Part shown: piece after piece, positions 34,622 through 44,066 of the stretch | Layout: every line of letters starts with the position of its first letter | Numbering within the stretch: the first letter of the stretch is position 1 | From: Prosthecobacter debontii | GTDB lineage: Bacteria > Verrucomicrobiota > Verrucomicrobiia > Verrucomicrobiales > Verrucomicrobiaceae | Reading direction: 5' to 3' | NCBI GenBank assembly: GCA_945869675.1 | Contig: CAMBPS010000014.1 | Span: 1-51,643, forward strand | Length of the DNA: 51,643 bases | Notes under the pieces: generated by a model | Told to the model about the DNA's origin: nothing | What the model saw: the letters and a program-made list of their open reading frames with translations, nothing else | Database searches by the model: none | Made by a program: the position numbers and the translations under genes

Positions 34622-35650
34622 TCACTTCAATTCGGCAAAGCCACAGAAGACACTGGAATCCTCAGGCGGACGTTGAGGTAGGGGATCATCGTGATCCAGA
34701 TACTCGAACACGGCACTAAAAAACTCTTCCTGCGTGCTCACTCGGCGGATGCGATGTTCTAGCTGGCCTTCAGCGATACCTGTGGTGATAAAGACCATGT
34801 ATCGCTTCATCTTCTGCACGTGTGGGCGCACATCAAATCTAGGGTGAAAAGCGGCTGTCATATCCCAGAGCGACTGAATGTAGCGAAGCATGTCACGTCC
34901 CGTAGGCAAAGACGAATAGCCGCCTTGCCAATGAGTGCGCAGATGAGAGAATAGCCAGGGATGACGAACTGCCCCTCGCCCCAGCATTAGGCCTGCGGCT
35001 TGGGTGTCCCGAAGATAAGCTAGCCCCGTGGGGACATCGACGACATTACCGTTGGCGATCACTGGACAAGACATGGCCTTCACAGCTAGACGGACACATT
35101 CTGGATGCACAGGAGTTTTATAGGCATCCCGAACGGTTCGACCGTGGATCGTCAGCATCTGGATGTCGTGTTTTTGAAAGATCTCAAGCAGTCGTGGAAA
35201 CTCGGCTTTATCGGCGAAGCCAACACGGCATTTCACCGTGAATCGCCCCTGAATATTTTCACGCAGGGCGCGCAGGATTTCATCCACACGTTCAGGCTGA
35301 CGCAGCAGGCCGCCACCGGCATCTTTTCGGCAGACGATGGGCGCTGGACAGCCTAGGTTCAGGTCGATGCCTGCCACAGGATATTTTTCAAGTGACTTAG
35401 CGGTTCGAACCAATGCAGGAATGTCCTGACCGATCATTTGGGCTAAAACAGGCCGTCCTGTATCGTTTTCAGTGATCGAGCGAAGGGTGTTGCTATCGAG
35501 CTTCGATTCGGCCGTGACCCGGAAATACTCCGTAACATAGATGTCCGGCCCTCCATAGCTGGCCATGAGGCGCATGAAGGGCAGGTCCGTCACGTCCTGC
35601 ATGGGTGCCAGAACCAAGACGGGGCGATCTTTTGGAAAGAATTCGCGCAT
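34622..35650 (-). CDS. tRNA-dihydrouridine synthase
   Basis: A 342-residue FMN-dependent enzyme that reduces uridines in the tRNA D-loop. Family marks: LVLAPMQDVTDLPFMRLM at the N-terminus, GIDLNLGCPAPIVCRKDAGG with the catalytic cysteine before RKDAG, VKCRVGF, LTIHGRT and NGNV. The usual PAxxVxRxxxG is present. Which of DusA, DusB or DusC it corresponds to cannot be fixed here. It lies 30 bp downstream of pyrH on the same strand, so the two are probably co-transcribed. Confidence 0.93.
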   Translation of the reverse strand: MREFFPKDRPVLVLAPMQDVTDLPFMRLMASYGGPDIYVTEYFRVTAESKLDSNTLRSITENDTGRPVLAQMIGQDIPALVRTAKSLEKYPVAGIDLNLGCPAPIVCRKDAGGGLLRQPERVDEILRALRENIQGRFTVKCRVGFADKAEFPRLLEIFQKHDIQMLTIHGRTVRDAYKTPVHPECVRLAVKAMSCPVIANGNVVDVPTGLAYLRDTQAAGLMLGRGAVRHPWLFSHLRTHWQGGYSSLPTGRDMLRYIQSLWDMTAAFHPRFDVRPHVQKMKRYMVFITTGIAEGQLEHRIRRVSTQEEFFSAVFEYLDHDDPLPQRPPEDSSVFCGFAELK

Positions 35651-35680
35651 AGGCCGTAAACTGTAACGCGGCCTGTGGAA

Positions 35681-36424
35681 TTAGGCCTTGCCGTCAGCAT
35701 TTACGAGAGTGCCCATGACTTCTCCGACAAGGGCTCGGCGAATGTTATCAGACTCATTCATGCTGAAAACGATGATCGGCATGTTGTTTTCCATGCAAAG
35801 GGAAAACGCCGTTGAGTCCATAACTTTAAGCTGTTGAGTCAAGCAGTCGTGGAAACTGATATTGTCATAACGGACAGCATTTTTGTTTTTATTCGGATCG
35901 CTATCGTAAATGCCGTCGACCTTGGTAGCCTTAAAAACACAATCAGCTCCCATTTCTGAAGCGCGCAGTGCGGCAGTTGTATCGGTGGAAAAGAAGGGAT
36001 TGCCCGTGCCAGCAGCAAAAATGACAACTCGCCCCAGTTCCAAATGTCGCATGGCGACCCGGCGGATGAAGGGTTCAGCAACATTTTTCATTTCAATGGC
36101 ACTTTGGACGCGTGTCGGCACGTCCATGGCCTCTAACATGGATTGTAGAGCCAGTGAGTTCATAACCGTGGCCAGCATACCCATGTAATCAGCTGTGGCA
36201 CGTTCCATACCCTTATTGCTGGCACTGACGCCACGCCAGAAATTGCCACCCCCGACAACGACTGCGATTTCAAGCCCGGTTTGATGTGCTGCTTTGATCT
36301 GCGCGGCAATATCTTCCACGATGGGAGGACTAATATTGTCTGTGCTGCCGATTTCTCGGAGAGCCTCGCCGCTGAGTTTAAGCAGAACGCGCCTGAATTT
36401 TCGTGTGCCAGTAGTTTCGCCCAT
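35681..36424 (-). CDS. pyrH: UMP kinase
   Basis: A 247-residue bacterial-type UMP kinase (amino-acid-kinase fold) that phosphorylates UMP to UDP in pyrimidine synthesis. Motifs: RVLLKLSGEAL, VVVGGGNFWRGV, ADYMGMLATVMNSLALQ, the UMP-binding FAAGTGNPFFSTDTTAALRA and KATKVDGIYDSDP. N-terminal residues 1-10 are a short polar extension. It is not in the common rpsB-tsf-pyrH-frr cluster; the neighbour is a dihydrouridine synthase. Confidence 0.97.
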   Translation of the reverse strand: MGETTGTRKFRRVLLKLSGEALREIGSTDNISPPIVEDIAAQIKAAHQTGLEIAVVVGGGNFWRGVSASNKGMERATADYMGMLATVMNSLALQSMLEAMDVPTRVQSAIEMKNVAEPFIRRVAMRHLELGRVVIFAAGTGNPFFSTDTTAALRASEMGADCVFKATKVDGIYDSDPNKNKNAVRYDNISFHDCLTQQLKVMDSTAFSLCMENNMPIIVFSMNESDNIRRALVGEVMGTLVNADGKA

Positions 36425-36641
36425 GAATGTGTAGATTTTAGCCGTGATACATGATCGTCAGTGTCGATGCAACGATCAATTCAAAGAAGCTTCAATCCAT
36501 CGATTTGCATAGGGCAGATCAAAGACTGTTTGTTATTGACGTGCCCATGCAGATGGGAATTCCCCAGAAACCTTCGTAGTATAGAATCAAGTCTGTTGCG
36601 ATTTGCACTTTTGCCTTCATCTTACCTAGCATTTTTTGATT

Positions 36642-37835
36642 ATGCCTGTCGCTGCGTTGAAATGTCCTCATTGCGAATCACCTGTAGAAATACAGATGAC
36701 GGCAGTGACGCGCTCACGCCCTTGTCCGGTCTGCGAAAAATCGATCATGTTGCAAGTGGCGGGCCGGGAAAGTAGGACAAAGCGGAAAGCTTTGCTTGTC
36801 GGGACGACGTCTCCGACGGTCATGATGGATAATCCAGAAATCTCCTTTGTGCCCAAGCAACTCCCAGGGAATGCCTTTGAGCGAATGTGTGCTGACCCAC
36901 AGATTCAATGGATGCGGCGTTTGTTTTTTGGCTCTATCGTAGCCGTGGCTGCATTGATTGCGATTGCTTCGGTTTTGCAATGGACGGGGGTTTGGACTAA
37001 GGGTTCTGTTAATGCTGCCGTTGTCGTAGATCGTCGTGAAGAGGTTGGATTAGTTAGAGAAGCAGTTCTTCCTAAGTTAGCCATGGGTGTGCCTGCCAAA
37101 GTTGCAAAGAAAGTGGCTGTGGCAGCGCACATCAAAAAGCTGAGTTTTACTTCAACTCAGAAAAAAGACGAATCTTTGGCGCTGACTTCTGAACCACGCC
37201 TAGTGCTAGAGAAATTCTTGGCGGCGAACTCCATTGAGGAACGGATGAAGTTGGTGGCAAATGCCTCAGTATTAGAAGAGCCTGTGCGTCATTATTACGA
37301 GAAGCATCCTGCGGGTTCTATTCCGTATGAAGAGATTGAATATGGCCTGAAAAGTCAGGAGAGCTTTACAGAATTTCGGGTGGTTTTAAAAGATGGCACA
37401 AAACGCTTTGCAGCCGTAGTCTCGACACCAGAGGGGCCAATGGTGGATTGGCCGAGTTTTGTGGCACTAGGAGATCTTGACTGGGAGCAAATGAAGCAAT
37501 CACGTCCAACGACGCCTGTTCTGATGCGCGTTTTAGCTGCACCTGCGGTGCATTTTGCAGGACACTTTAGTGATGCAGACGCGCTTCGTTGTGTGCAGAT
37601 GGTGCCGGCAGGAAATCCTTCAGCTGCCCCTGTTTATGGTTATTTACCACGCGGCAATGATCTCGATCGGCAAATTGATTATCATTTGCGCAGCTCCGGT
37701 GGTGAGCTAGCAGCGCTAACGGTGAAATTATGTTACTCCCATGAATCATCGGGCAATGATCAAGCGTGGATCACCGAACTGGTGGTTTCAGGTTGGGTGA
37801 CAGCATCGACGAAGAATTCTTCGGGCAGTGAGTGA
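36642..37835 (+). CDS. membrane protein with N-terminal zinc ribbon, function unknown
   Basis: A 397-residue protein, start ATG 36642. The N-terminus has a zinc-ribbon pattern, CPHC (8-11) and CPVC (28-31). A charged linker follows, then one membrane helix at about 95-115 (LFFGSIVAVAALIAIASVLQ). The large C-terminal part has a soluble domain with EKFLAANSIEERMKLVANAS and a beta-rich region (FTEFRVVLKDGTKRFAAVV, GPMVDWPSFVAL). I do not recognise the C-terminal domain. Zinc ribbon plus single membrane helix resembles MJ0042-type regulator-like proteins, but that is only a shape comparison. Confidence 0.78.
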   Translation: MPVAALKCPHCESPVEIQMTAVTRSRPCPVCEKSIMLQVAGRESRTKRKALLVGTTSPTVMMDNPEISFVPKQLPGNAFERMCADPQIQWMRRLFFGSIVAVAALIAIASVLQWTGVWTKGSVNAAVVVDRREEVGLVREAVLPKLAMGVPAKVAKKVAVAAHIKKLSFTSTQKKDESLALTSEPRLVLEKFLAANSIEERMKLVANASVLEEPVRHYYEKHPAGSIPYEEIEYGLKSQESFTEFRVVLKDGTKRFAAVVSTPEGPMVDWPSFVALGDLDWEQMKQSRPTTPVLMRVLAAPAVHFAGHFSDADALRCVQMVPAGNPSAAPVYGYLPRGNDLDRQIDYHLRSSGGELAALTVKLCYSHESSGNDQAWITELVVSGWVTASTKNSSGSE

Positions 37836-37946
37836 CGATTTTTCTGCGCTGCAATAAAATGTGAAAAACTTTTTTCGTAACTGCAAGAACTCTCCTGTTT
37901 GGGCGTAATGTCCACTGTAAGCTAATAATACACGCAAATAAACGCC

Positions 37947-39281
37947 ATGAAAATGCATCCTAACTGCCAAGGTAATCATCTTGATTTACGCTCAGGTGTC
38001 AGCCGTCGAGACTTCCTATATGCTGGAATGTTGGGGGGTTTGGGTCTGACACTTCCAGACATGCTTCGCCTGCAGGCCTCTACGGCGATGCCTGATGTGG
38101 AAACGTTTAAACCCATCGCTGACTCGATTATTCACATCTACCTTCCAGGTGGAATGGCTCAGCACGAATCTTGGGACCCGAAGCCTTTCGCCAGCCCTGA
38201 TTATCGTGGCCCTTACACGCCGATTAAAACCTCCATTCCTGGAGAGTATGTGGGGCAGCAGTTCAAGAATATCTCCAAAATCATGAATAAGCTGACGGTA
38301 GTCCGCAGCATGACCCATGGTGAAGCTGCCCATGAGCGTGGCACACATAACATGTTTACTGGCTATCGCCCCAGCCCAGCTATTAAATTCCCAAGCTTTG
38401 GCTCGGTGATCTCCCATGAGCAGGGCTCTCGCAATAATCTGCCTCCTTATGTGGCTGTTCCGAACATGGTGGCCCCTGATCAAGGCACCGGTTACATGAG
38501 CAGTGCTTTTGGACCTTTTGCTCTGGGCAGTGATCCAGCAGATAAAGGATTCAGTGTTCGCGATCTGCTCTCACCGAAAGACATCGATGAGAAGCGCTTT
38601 GACCGTCGCCGTAGTCTGCTGGGCACAGTGGATGACCACTTCCGCAGCATCGAAAAAGCCGATTCCATCAATGCTATGGACAGCTTCTATCAGGCCGCCT
38701 ATGGCCTGCTCAGCAGCACTCAGGCACGTGAAGCTTTCGACTTGAACAAGGAGTCCGATAAACTTCGCGACGAATACGGACGCAATACCGCCGGTCAGCG
38801 TTTCCTCCTGGCCCGTCGTCTCGTTGAGTCAGGCGTGCGCATGGTTTCTGTGAACTACGGTGGCTGGGATCACCACAGCAATATCAAGAGCGCTTTCGAT
38901 GGTCAGGCACCGAACTTCGACCAAGCTTTTGCCCGACTTATCACAGATCTTTCAGATCGCGGAATGCTCAAAAAGACCTTGGTTATGGTAAGTTCGGAAT
39001 TCGGTCGCACCCCGAAAATCAATGGCACCAATGGCCGTGATCACTGGCCACGGGTTTTCTCCGTCGCCCTTGCTGGTGGTGGGGTGAAGGAAGGCTACAT
39101 CCACGGTGCTTCTGACGCTCTTGGTGGTGAGCCTGATCGTGATGCCGTCGGCCCAGAAGACTTGGCCAGAACCATGTACCGTCTCCTCGGCATTAATAGC
39201 GAAAAGCGTATCGTTGCTGACGGTGGCCGCCCGATTGACATCGTTAATGGTGGTCGCATCATGAACGAATGGATTGCTTAA
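37947..39281 (+). CDS. DUF1501 protein, Tat-exported
   Basis: A 444-residue protein of the DUF1501 family, common in Planctomycetes and Verrucomicrobia and related to the alkaline-phosphatase/sulfatase fold. The N-terminus carries a twin-arginine motif S-R-R-D-F-L (19-24) followed by a hydrophobic stretch (AGMLGGLGLTLPDML). Conserved blocks include IHIYLPGGMAQHESWDPKP, SVNYGGWDHHSNI, MVSSEFGRTPKING and GRDHWPRVFSVALAGGGV. Members usually sit beside a PSD1 gene, but the only PSD1 gene here is about 36 kb away. A strong terminator follows 26 bp after the stop. Its exact role is not established. Confidence 0.92.
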   Translation: MKMHPNCQGNHLDLRSGVSRRDFLYAGMLGGLGLTLPDMLRLQASTAMPDVETFKPIADSIIHIYLPGGMAQHESWDPKPFASPDYRGPYTPIKTSIPGEYVGQQFKNISKIMNKLTVVRSMTHGEAAHERGTHNMFTGYRPSPAIKFPSFGSVISHEQGSRNNLPPYVAVPNMVAPDQGTGYMSSAFGPFALGSDPADKGFSVRDLLSPKDIDEKRFDRRRSLLGTVDDHFRSIEKADSINAMDSFYQAAYGLLSSTQAREAFDLNKESDKLRDEYGRNTAGQRFLLARRLVESGVRMVSVNYGGWDHHSNIKSAFDGQAPNFDQAFARLITDLSDRGMLKKTLVMVSSEFGRTPKINGTNGRDHWPRVFSVALAGGGVKEGYIHGASDALGGEPDRDAVGPEDLARTMYRLLGINSEKRIVADGGRPIDIVNGGRIMNEWIA

Positions 39282-39307
39282 GATCAAGAATCGTTGAGTA
39301 GAAAATT

Positions 39308-39341
39308 AAAAACGGCGTGGAGTAATTCACGCCGTTTTTTT
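39308..39341 (+). terminator. intrinsic terminator after the DUF1501 gene
   Basis: A 12-bp stem (AAAAACGGCGTG paired with CACGCCGTTTTT) encloses an 8-nt loop and is followed directly by a run of seven T residues starting at 39335. It lies 26 bp after the DUF1501 stop and ahead of tadA, so it separates the two genes. The A-run on the other side makes it potentially bidirectional. Confidence 0.9.
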
Positions 39342-39407
39342 ATCCGCCATCCTAAGATTTCGCACTGCTGTCTTGCGCTCTTAGACAACCCGACGCACCA
39401 TCGGTCA

Positions 39408-39965
39408 ATGATTGAGCCCGAGCTAATATCCTTCAACACAGACGACCATTTTATGCGGGAAGCCCTGCGACAAGCTAGGAAGGCTGCTCGGCAAGATGAG
39501 GTGCCTATCGGTGCGGTCATTGTGCATCAGGGCAATATCATTGCCAGAGCCTGGAACCAGGTGGAAACTCTGAAAGATGCTACGGCTCATGCCGAGATGC
39601 TGGCTTTGACTCAGGCTGAAAGTGCCATGGGTGACTGGCGTCTCAATGAGTGCGATCTTTATGTGACCAAGGAGCCCTGTCCGATGTGTGCGGGAGCTAT
39701 CGTTCACTGTCGAATCCGGCGAGTCATCTTTGGGTGTCCGGATATAAAAGGTGGGGCCGCAGGTGGATTTTGGAATCTATTGCAAGCCCCAAATCTCAAC
39801 CATAGTTGCGAGATTACGCCTAGCGTCTTGGGCGATGAGTGTGTGCACGTTCTGAAAGAGTTTTTTACTGAAGCTAGAAAGCGTAAACAAGATGGACTCG
39901 TTCACCTTAAGGGCGCTGCCGCAGCCTTGCCAAATGGAAGTCCAACGATCTTTGATGGTCCTTAA
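39408..39965 (+). CDS. tadA: tRNA-specific adenosine deaminase
   Basis: A 185-residue zinc deaminase that converts A34 to inosine in tRNA-Arg(ACG). The ATG at 39408 is used; the frame is open upstream but would run through the terminator. Zinc ligands and proton shuttle are H61-A-E63 and P-C91-P-M-C94, and VPIGAVIVHQGNIIARAWN is typical. The C-terminus is about 25-30 residues longer than E. coli TadA and ends in an Ala/Gly-rich tail. It is followed after 51 bp by the radical SAM gene. Confidence 0.92.
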   Translation: MIEPELISFNTDDHFMREALRQARKAARQDEVPIGAVIVHQGNIIARAWNQVETLKDATAHAEMLALTQAESAMGDWRLNECDLYVTKEPCPMCAGAIVHCRIRRVIFGCPDIKGGAAGGFWNLLQAPNLNHSCEITPSVLGDECVHVLKEFFTEARKRKQDGLVHLKGAAAALPNGSPTIFDGP

Positions 39966-40016
39966 AACGTTTTCTTCTGTGACTTGTTCTCTTAGTTTAC
40001 TCCTGTTGATTTGCTC

Positions 40017-41243
40017 ATGATTTTTTCTCTAACCTCGCGCATTTTGCGCACTGTTGATCCCCTCTGCCTCGCCAAAGTAGGGTGGAACTTTGGCTACAAG
40101 GGCGCACGCTCTGTCTTGTTGTTTAAAAAGCGGATGGAAAAAGGAGAATTTTTCCCGCCCTTTCTCTACATCTCCATCCTCAACTCCTGCAACCTGCGCT
40201 GTCAAGGCTGCTGGGTAGATGTGGATAAGCCCCGTGAAGCGATCAAACTCGACGAACTTAATAAGATCGTAAACGATGCCAAACGCCACGGAAACTCCTT
40301 CTTTGGAGTGCTCGGTGGAGAGCCCTTCATGCATCCAGAACTCTTCGACTTTCTGGCAATGCATCCCGACTGTTACTTTCAAATTTTCACCAATGGTCAG
40401 CTGATCACCGAAAAAGCTGCGCAAACGCTGCGCAAGCTAGGCAATGCAACACCTCTCGTAAGTGTTGAAGGCAATAGCACGGTCAGTGATGAACGACGAG
40501 GTAATAAAGACGTTCTTAATCGCACTTTGAGGGGACTTCAAAACTGCTTGAATGCCAAGCTTCTCACGGGCGTAGCCACAAGTCTCTGTCAGACCAATAT
40601 CAATGACCTCCTTAATCGTGAATGGCTGCAAAAGCTCATCGACATGGGCGTGCATTACACTTGGTATCACACCTACCGTCCAGTCGGTCCGAAGATCAAT
40701 GATCAACTCGCTCTGAGCCCAGATCAAATCACGCAAGTGCGCCGTTTCGTCACCGATATGCGAGCTGAGATGCCCATTGCGATTGTGGATGCTTACTACG
40801 ATCATAATGGTAAGGCTCTCTGCCCTATGGCGACTGGTATCAGCCATCACATTGGCCCTACGGGCGGACTGGAGCCATGTCCGATCATTCAATTTGCCAC
40901 TGAGAACATTCGCACCGATCGCGACCTCTTTGAGGTCTTCACGAAGTCTGCTTTCCTCAAAGACTTCCGTGAAACAGCTGCCCAGCATACCCGTGGCTGC
41001 ATTGTTTTAGAGCGGCCTGATTTGGTAAAGGAACTGGCCCTAAGACATGGGGCTAAGGACACGACCATCCGTCAGACAGCCATGGCGGAAACGGAAGCCA
41101 TGCAACCAAGGACTAGTCAGTGGCGTGAGGAGGAAGAGATCCCGGAGAAACACTGGATGTACAAGGTGGCCAAACGCTATTTTTACAACGACTTCGGAGT
41201 TTATACAAAGCTAGACCCCAAAGCCCATTCTCCATCTCAGTAA
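40017..41243 (+). CDS. radical SAM protein with C-terminal SPASM-like cysteines
   Basis: A 408-residue radical SAM enzyme, start ATG 40017. The cluster motif is C58-N-L-R-C62-Q-G-C65. GVLGGEPFMHPE follows as the SAM-binding GGEP motif, then TNGQLIT and VSVEGN. C-terminal cysteines in ALCPMATG, LEPCPII and TRGCIVLE suggest an extra Fe-S cluster of SPASM/Twitch type. It is the first gene of a three-gene operon with a Cys-rich protein and a double-[4Fe-4S] ferredoxin. No precursor peptide was found nearby. It probably modifies a cofactor, small molecule or protein; the substrate is unknown. Confidence 0.88.
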   Translation: MIFSLTSRILRTVDPLCLAKVGWNFGYKGARSVLLFKKRMEKGEFFPPFLYISILNSCNLRCQGCWVDVDKPREAIKLDELNKIVNDAKRHGNSFFGVLGGEPFMHPELFDFLAMHPDCYFQIFTNGQLITEKAAQTLRKLGNATPLVSVEGNSTVSDERRGNKDVLNRTLRGLQNCLNAKLLTGVATSLCQTNINDLLNREWLQKLIDMGVHYTWYHTYRPVGPKINDQLALSPDQITQVRRFVTDMRAEMPIAIVDAYYDHNGKALCPMATGISHHIGPTGGLEPCPIIQFATENIRTDRDLFEVFTKSAFLKDFRETAAQHTRGCIVLERPDLVKELALRHGAKDTTIRQTAMAETEAMQPRTSQWREEEEIPEKHWMYKVAKRYFYNDFGVYTKLDPKAHSPSQ

Positions 41244-41278
41244 TCATTCATTTTATTGGTCCTTTTTTGACGACACCC

Positions 41279-41641
41279 ATGCCTGATAGTTCGCCAACTC
41301 TTCTTTACTGCCGCTGTGCCTATGCTCAAGTCGTGCCATCTGGAGTCAAAAATGAAGTGCTTCAGCGACTCTGTGACGCTGGGGTGAATTTTGAAACCGT
41401 TTCCGATCTCTGTGAGATGGCGGCCCATCGCGATCCTCGTTTGGCAGCGCTTTCTCAGTGCTCATCTTTACGGATTGCTGCCTGTTACCCCAGGGCCGTG
41501 AAGGGCCTCTTTCAGCAAGCAGGCACGCCACTGTCTGCGGATGCTGCCGTTTTGAATATGCGAAATCAGACAGCCGAAGGTATTGTCGGACAGATGCTAG
41601 CTATAGAGCCCATTAAACACATTGAAGAATCCCAGTCATGA
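41279..41641 (+). CDS. Cys-rich small protein of the radical SAM/ferredoxin operon
   Basis: A 120-residue protein, start ATG 41279. It has six cysteines (C11, C13, C32, C45, C61, C69) in segments YCRCAYAQVVPSGVK, DLCEMAAHRD and IAACYPRAVKGLFQQAG. The pattern loosely recalls electron-transfer partners of the heterodisulfide-reductase type, but I cannot assign a family. It lies 35 bp after the radical SAM gene and its TGA overlaps the ATG of the ferredoxin gene (ATGA), so translation is probably coupled. A role as an electron carrier or cluster scaffold is inference. Confidence 0.75.
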   Translation: MPDSSPTLLYCRCAYAQVVPSGVKNEVLQRLCDAGVNFETVSDLCEMAAHRDPRLAALSQCSSLRIAACYPRAVKGLFQQAGTPLSADAAVLNMRNQTAEGIVGQMLAIEPIKHIEESQS

Positions 41642-42495
41642 TCACTCACATTCATCGTCCTCTCCGCGTCGTGCTTTACGAGGGTCAAGGCGCTATCCCA
41701 CTCCATGCCGAAGCTCGTGCCAAAGTCATGGCCGCTCTTTTGGATAAAGGCTACGCCGTCACCCGCGCGGCTAGCGGTGCCCCAGCCATGCCGCATGATG
41801 ACCGTAATCTGCTGCTGCTCGGTTCTTTCCCCGAACAAAAGGCCCCTGAGATCGAAGACGCACAGGGGCAGATCAAGATCGATACCCGCGACATCACAGG
41901 CCTAGCCGCAGAGGACATCGTCTCGCTGGTGGAAAAGACCCGAGGTGACAAACCGATGAATGAACCTGGCAAATGGAAGCCTTGGTTCCCTGTGATCGAC
42001 TATTCACGCTGCACCAATTGCATGCAGTGTCTGAGCTTTTGCCTCTTTGATGTCTATGGTGTCAGCGAAGACAACAAGATCCAAGTGCAGAACAATGACA
42101 ACTGCAAGACCAACTGTCCCGCCTGTTCCCGTGTTTGCCCTGAGGTGGCCATCATGTTCCCCAAATATCAGGCCGGGCCGATCAATGGTGACGAGATTAA
42201 TGAAGCTGAAGCTGGTCGTGAAAAGATTAAAGTAGACATTTCATCCCTGCTTGGTGGTGATATTTATTCGGCACTTAAAGATCGTAGTGCCGCTGCCAAA
42301 AGCCGTTTTGGTAAAGAACGCAGCCCTGATAAAGCTCTCGATGAGCGCAAAAAGTGCCTCACCAAACTTGTCGGTGATGGCTTTATTCCTGCCGATGTCT
42401 TGGCCTCTTTACCGTCTCCTGATGAAATTTTGCGAAAAGCCGAAGTAGCCAAAGCTCGTGCGGCTACGGCCCTGGCCAATATTGCAGCATCCTGA
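41638..42495 (+). CDS. double-[4Fe-4S] ferredoxin-domain protein
   Basis: A 285-residue cytoplasmic protein. Residues 1-105 form an alpha/beta domain with no cysteines that I do not recognise. The ferredoxin part has C125/C128/C131/C135 (CTNCMQCLSFC) and C156/C160/C163/C167 (CKTNCPACSRVCP), each able to bind a [4Fe-4S] cluster. The second motif is CxxxCxxCxxxC, a slight variant. The C-terminal 100 residues are charged and helical. It is the last gene of the radical SAM operon and could supply electrons to it. Confidence 0.87.
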   Translation: MITHIHRPLRVVLYEGQGAIPLHAEARAKVMAALLDKGYAVTRAASGAPAMPHDDRNLLLLGSFPEQKAPEIEDAQGQIKIDTRDITGLAAEDIVSLVEKTRGDKPMNEPGKWKPWFPVIDYSRCTNCMQCLSFCLFDVYGVSEDNKIQVQNNDNCKTNCPACSRVCPEVAIMFPKYQAGPINGDEINEAEAGREKIKVDISSLLGGDIYSALKDRSAAAKSRFGKERSPDKALDERKKCLTKLVGDGFIPADVLASLPSPDEILRKAEVAKARAATALANIAAS

Positions 42496-42684
42496 AAGAG
42501 GCTTCTCAATTTTCGTTAATCATCTCAACATTCGCGGCTGCCTCAGATGATGAGATGGCAATCTCAAAGGCTAGGCATTGAGATTGGGAAGATCGGCAAA
42601 TGTCATGGTTGGGTTTGTCGCTCTATTTAAAATGGTCGCAACGTCCCAACTGACAGCTCAAGGTGGCATTCTCGACCAAATAAA

Positions 42685-42712
42685 AAGCCGCGCAGGTGTG
42701 TCTGCGCGGCTT
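42685..42712 (-). terminator. intrinsic terminator of metK
   Basis: A perfect 11-bp stem (AAGCCGCGCAG and CTGCGCGGCTT) with a 6-nt loop. On the minus strand it is followed by a T-run (complement of the A-run at 42682-42686), so it terminates metK transcription. The stop of metK is about 40 bp upstream on that strand. Confidence 0.9.
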
Positions 42713-42750
42713 AAACGAGGTTAATTAATGACAGCGAAATGAATCGATGA

Positions 42751-43971
42751 TTATTTCACCGCCTTCTTGAGGGCTTCGGCCTTGTTGGTGAGTTCCCAAG
42801 TGATGTCGGCGTCGTCAATCTTGCCAAAGTGACCGTAATTGGTGGTCTTGGAATAGATCGGGCGGAGCAGGTTGAGTTGCTTGACGATGTCGGCAGGTTT
42901 GAAAGAGAAGACTTTCAGGACGGCTTTGAGGATTTTGTCGTCACCGAGGGTGCCTGTGCCAAAAGTATCAATGTGAACGCTGACTGGAAGTGGGTGACCG
43001 ATAGCGTAAGCGAACTGGACCTCACACTTGGAGGCAAGACCTGCTGCAACGACGTTTTTAGCGACCCAGCGGCCCATGTAGGCAGCGCTACGATCCACTT
43101 TGGATGGGTCTTTGCCAGAAAAGGCACCACCACCGTGACGACCCATGCCGCCATAGGTGTCGACAATGATCTTACGACCCGTGAGGCCGCTATCGCCTTG
43201 TGGGCCACCAACAACGAATTTGCCAGTAGGGTTGATCAAATACTCGGTGTCTTTTGTGAGCATGTCTTTCGGCAGCACCTTTTTGATGACTTGCTCAATG
43301 CAGAACTTCTCGATTTCGGCGTGGCTAACGTCAGCGCTGTGTTGCGTGGAGATAACGACGTTGACGATGCGTGTTGGTTTACCATCGACGTATTCGACGG
43401 AGACTTGGCTCTTAGCATCTGGGCGCAACCATTTGGCCACTTTACCAGCTTTGCGGATCTTGGTTAACTCACGGCCGAGGCGGTGAGCAAACATGATCGG
43501 TGCTGGCATCAATTCGGGAGTTTCATCACAAGCATAACCAAACATAATACCTTGGTCGCCTGCGCCTTGCTCGGCGTGTTTTTTGCCATCGGCCTCGGCA
43601 GCATCCACACCTTGAGCGATGTCTGGACTCTGGATGGTAAGATAGTTATTGATAAAGATTTGGTCAGCGTGAAAGACGTCATCGACATTGGTGTAACCGA
43701 TGCCGCGGACGGCATTGCGGATCACTTGACCGACATTGATAACTTCATCGATTGGCTTGGTGCTGCCGTTCTTTTTGTTTTGTAACTTTGGGATGGTGAT
43801 CTCACCACCGACAACAACGATGTTACTCTTCACAAAAGTCTCGCAGGCCACGCGGCTCTTGGAGTCGATTGCCAAGCAGGCGTCGAGGATAGCGTCTGAA
43901 ATGGTATCGGCAACTTTGTCAGGATGGCCTTCGCCGACGGACTCGGACGAGAAGATGTAAGAGCGGGACAT
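42751..43971 (-). CDS. metK: S-adenosylmethionine synthase
   Basis: A 406-residue enzyme making SAM from methionine and ATP. The N-terminus [20 protein letters not shown], the ATP-binding [16 protein letters not shown] and the P-loop-like [19 protein letters not shown] are all intact. Length is slightly above the usual 385-400. The roughly 95-bp leader shows no structure that I can assign to a SAM riboswitch. It ends at a strong terminator and runs towards the radical SAM operon, which uses SAM; the proximity may be chance. Confidence 0.97.
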   Translation of the reverse strand: MSRSYIFSSESVGEGHPDKVADTISDAILDACLAIDSKSRVACETFVKSNIVVVGGEITIPKLQNKKNGSTKPIDEVINVGQVIRNAVRGIGYTNVDDVFHADQIFINNYLTIQSPDIAQGVDAAEADGKKHAEQGAGDQGIMFGYACDETPELMPAPIMFAHRLGRELTKIRKAGKVAKWLRPDAKSQVSVEYVDGKPTRIVNVVISTQHSADVSHAEIEKFCIEQVIKKVLPKDMLTKDTEYLINPTGKFVVGGPQGDSGLTGRKIIVDTYGGMGRHGGGAFSGKDPSKVDRSAAYMGRWVAKNVVAAGLASKCEVQFAYAIGHPLPVSVHIDTFGTGTLGDDKILKAVLKVFSFKPADIVKQLNLLRPIYSKTTNYGHFGKIDDADITWELTNKAEALKKAVK

Positions 43972-44066
43972 GGTGTGGGTCGTTTAGTTTATATGGACAA
44001 ATGATGATGCGTTGATGCGTCAAGACTTCTAGAGTATTCTCCAAAGGCTTGGCGTCAATGCCGAAA

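Noticed and set aside
38016..38483. 155-codon frame antisense to the DUF1501 gene
   Set aside because: Shadow of a strongly coding strand; composition is odd (Arg/His rich) and no domain is seen.
42829..43467. 212-codon frame antisense to metK
   Set aside because: It mirrors the highly conserved metK coding sequence and has no features of its own; a shadow of the real gene.
43972..44066. Possible SAM riboswitch in the metK leader
   Set aside because: The leader is only about 95 bp and I found no stem arrangement or conserved core that fits a known SAM riboswitch class.
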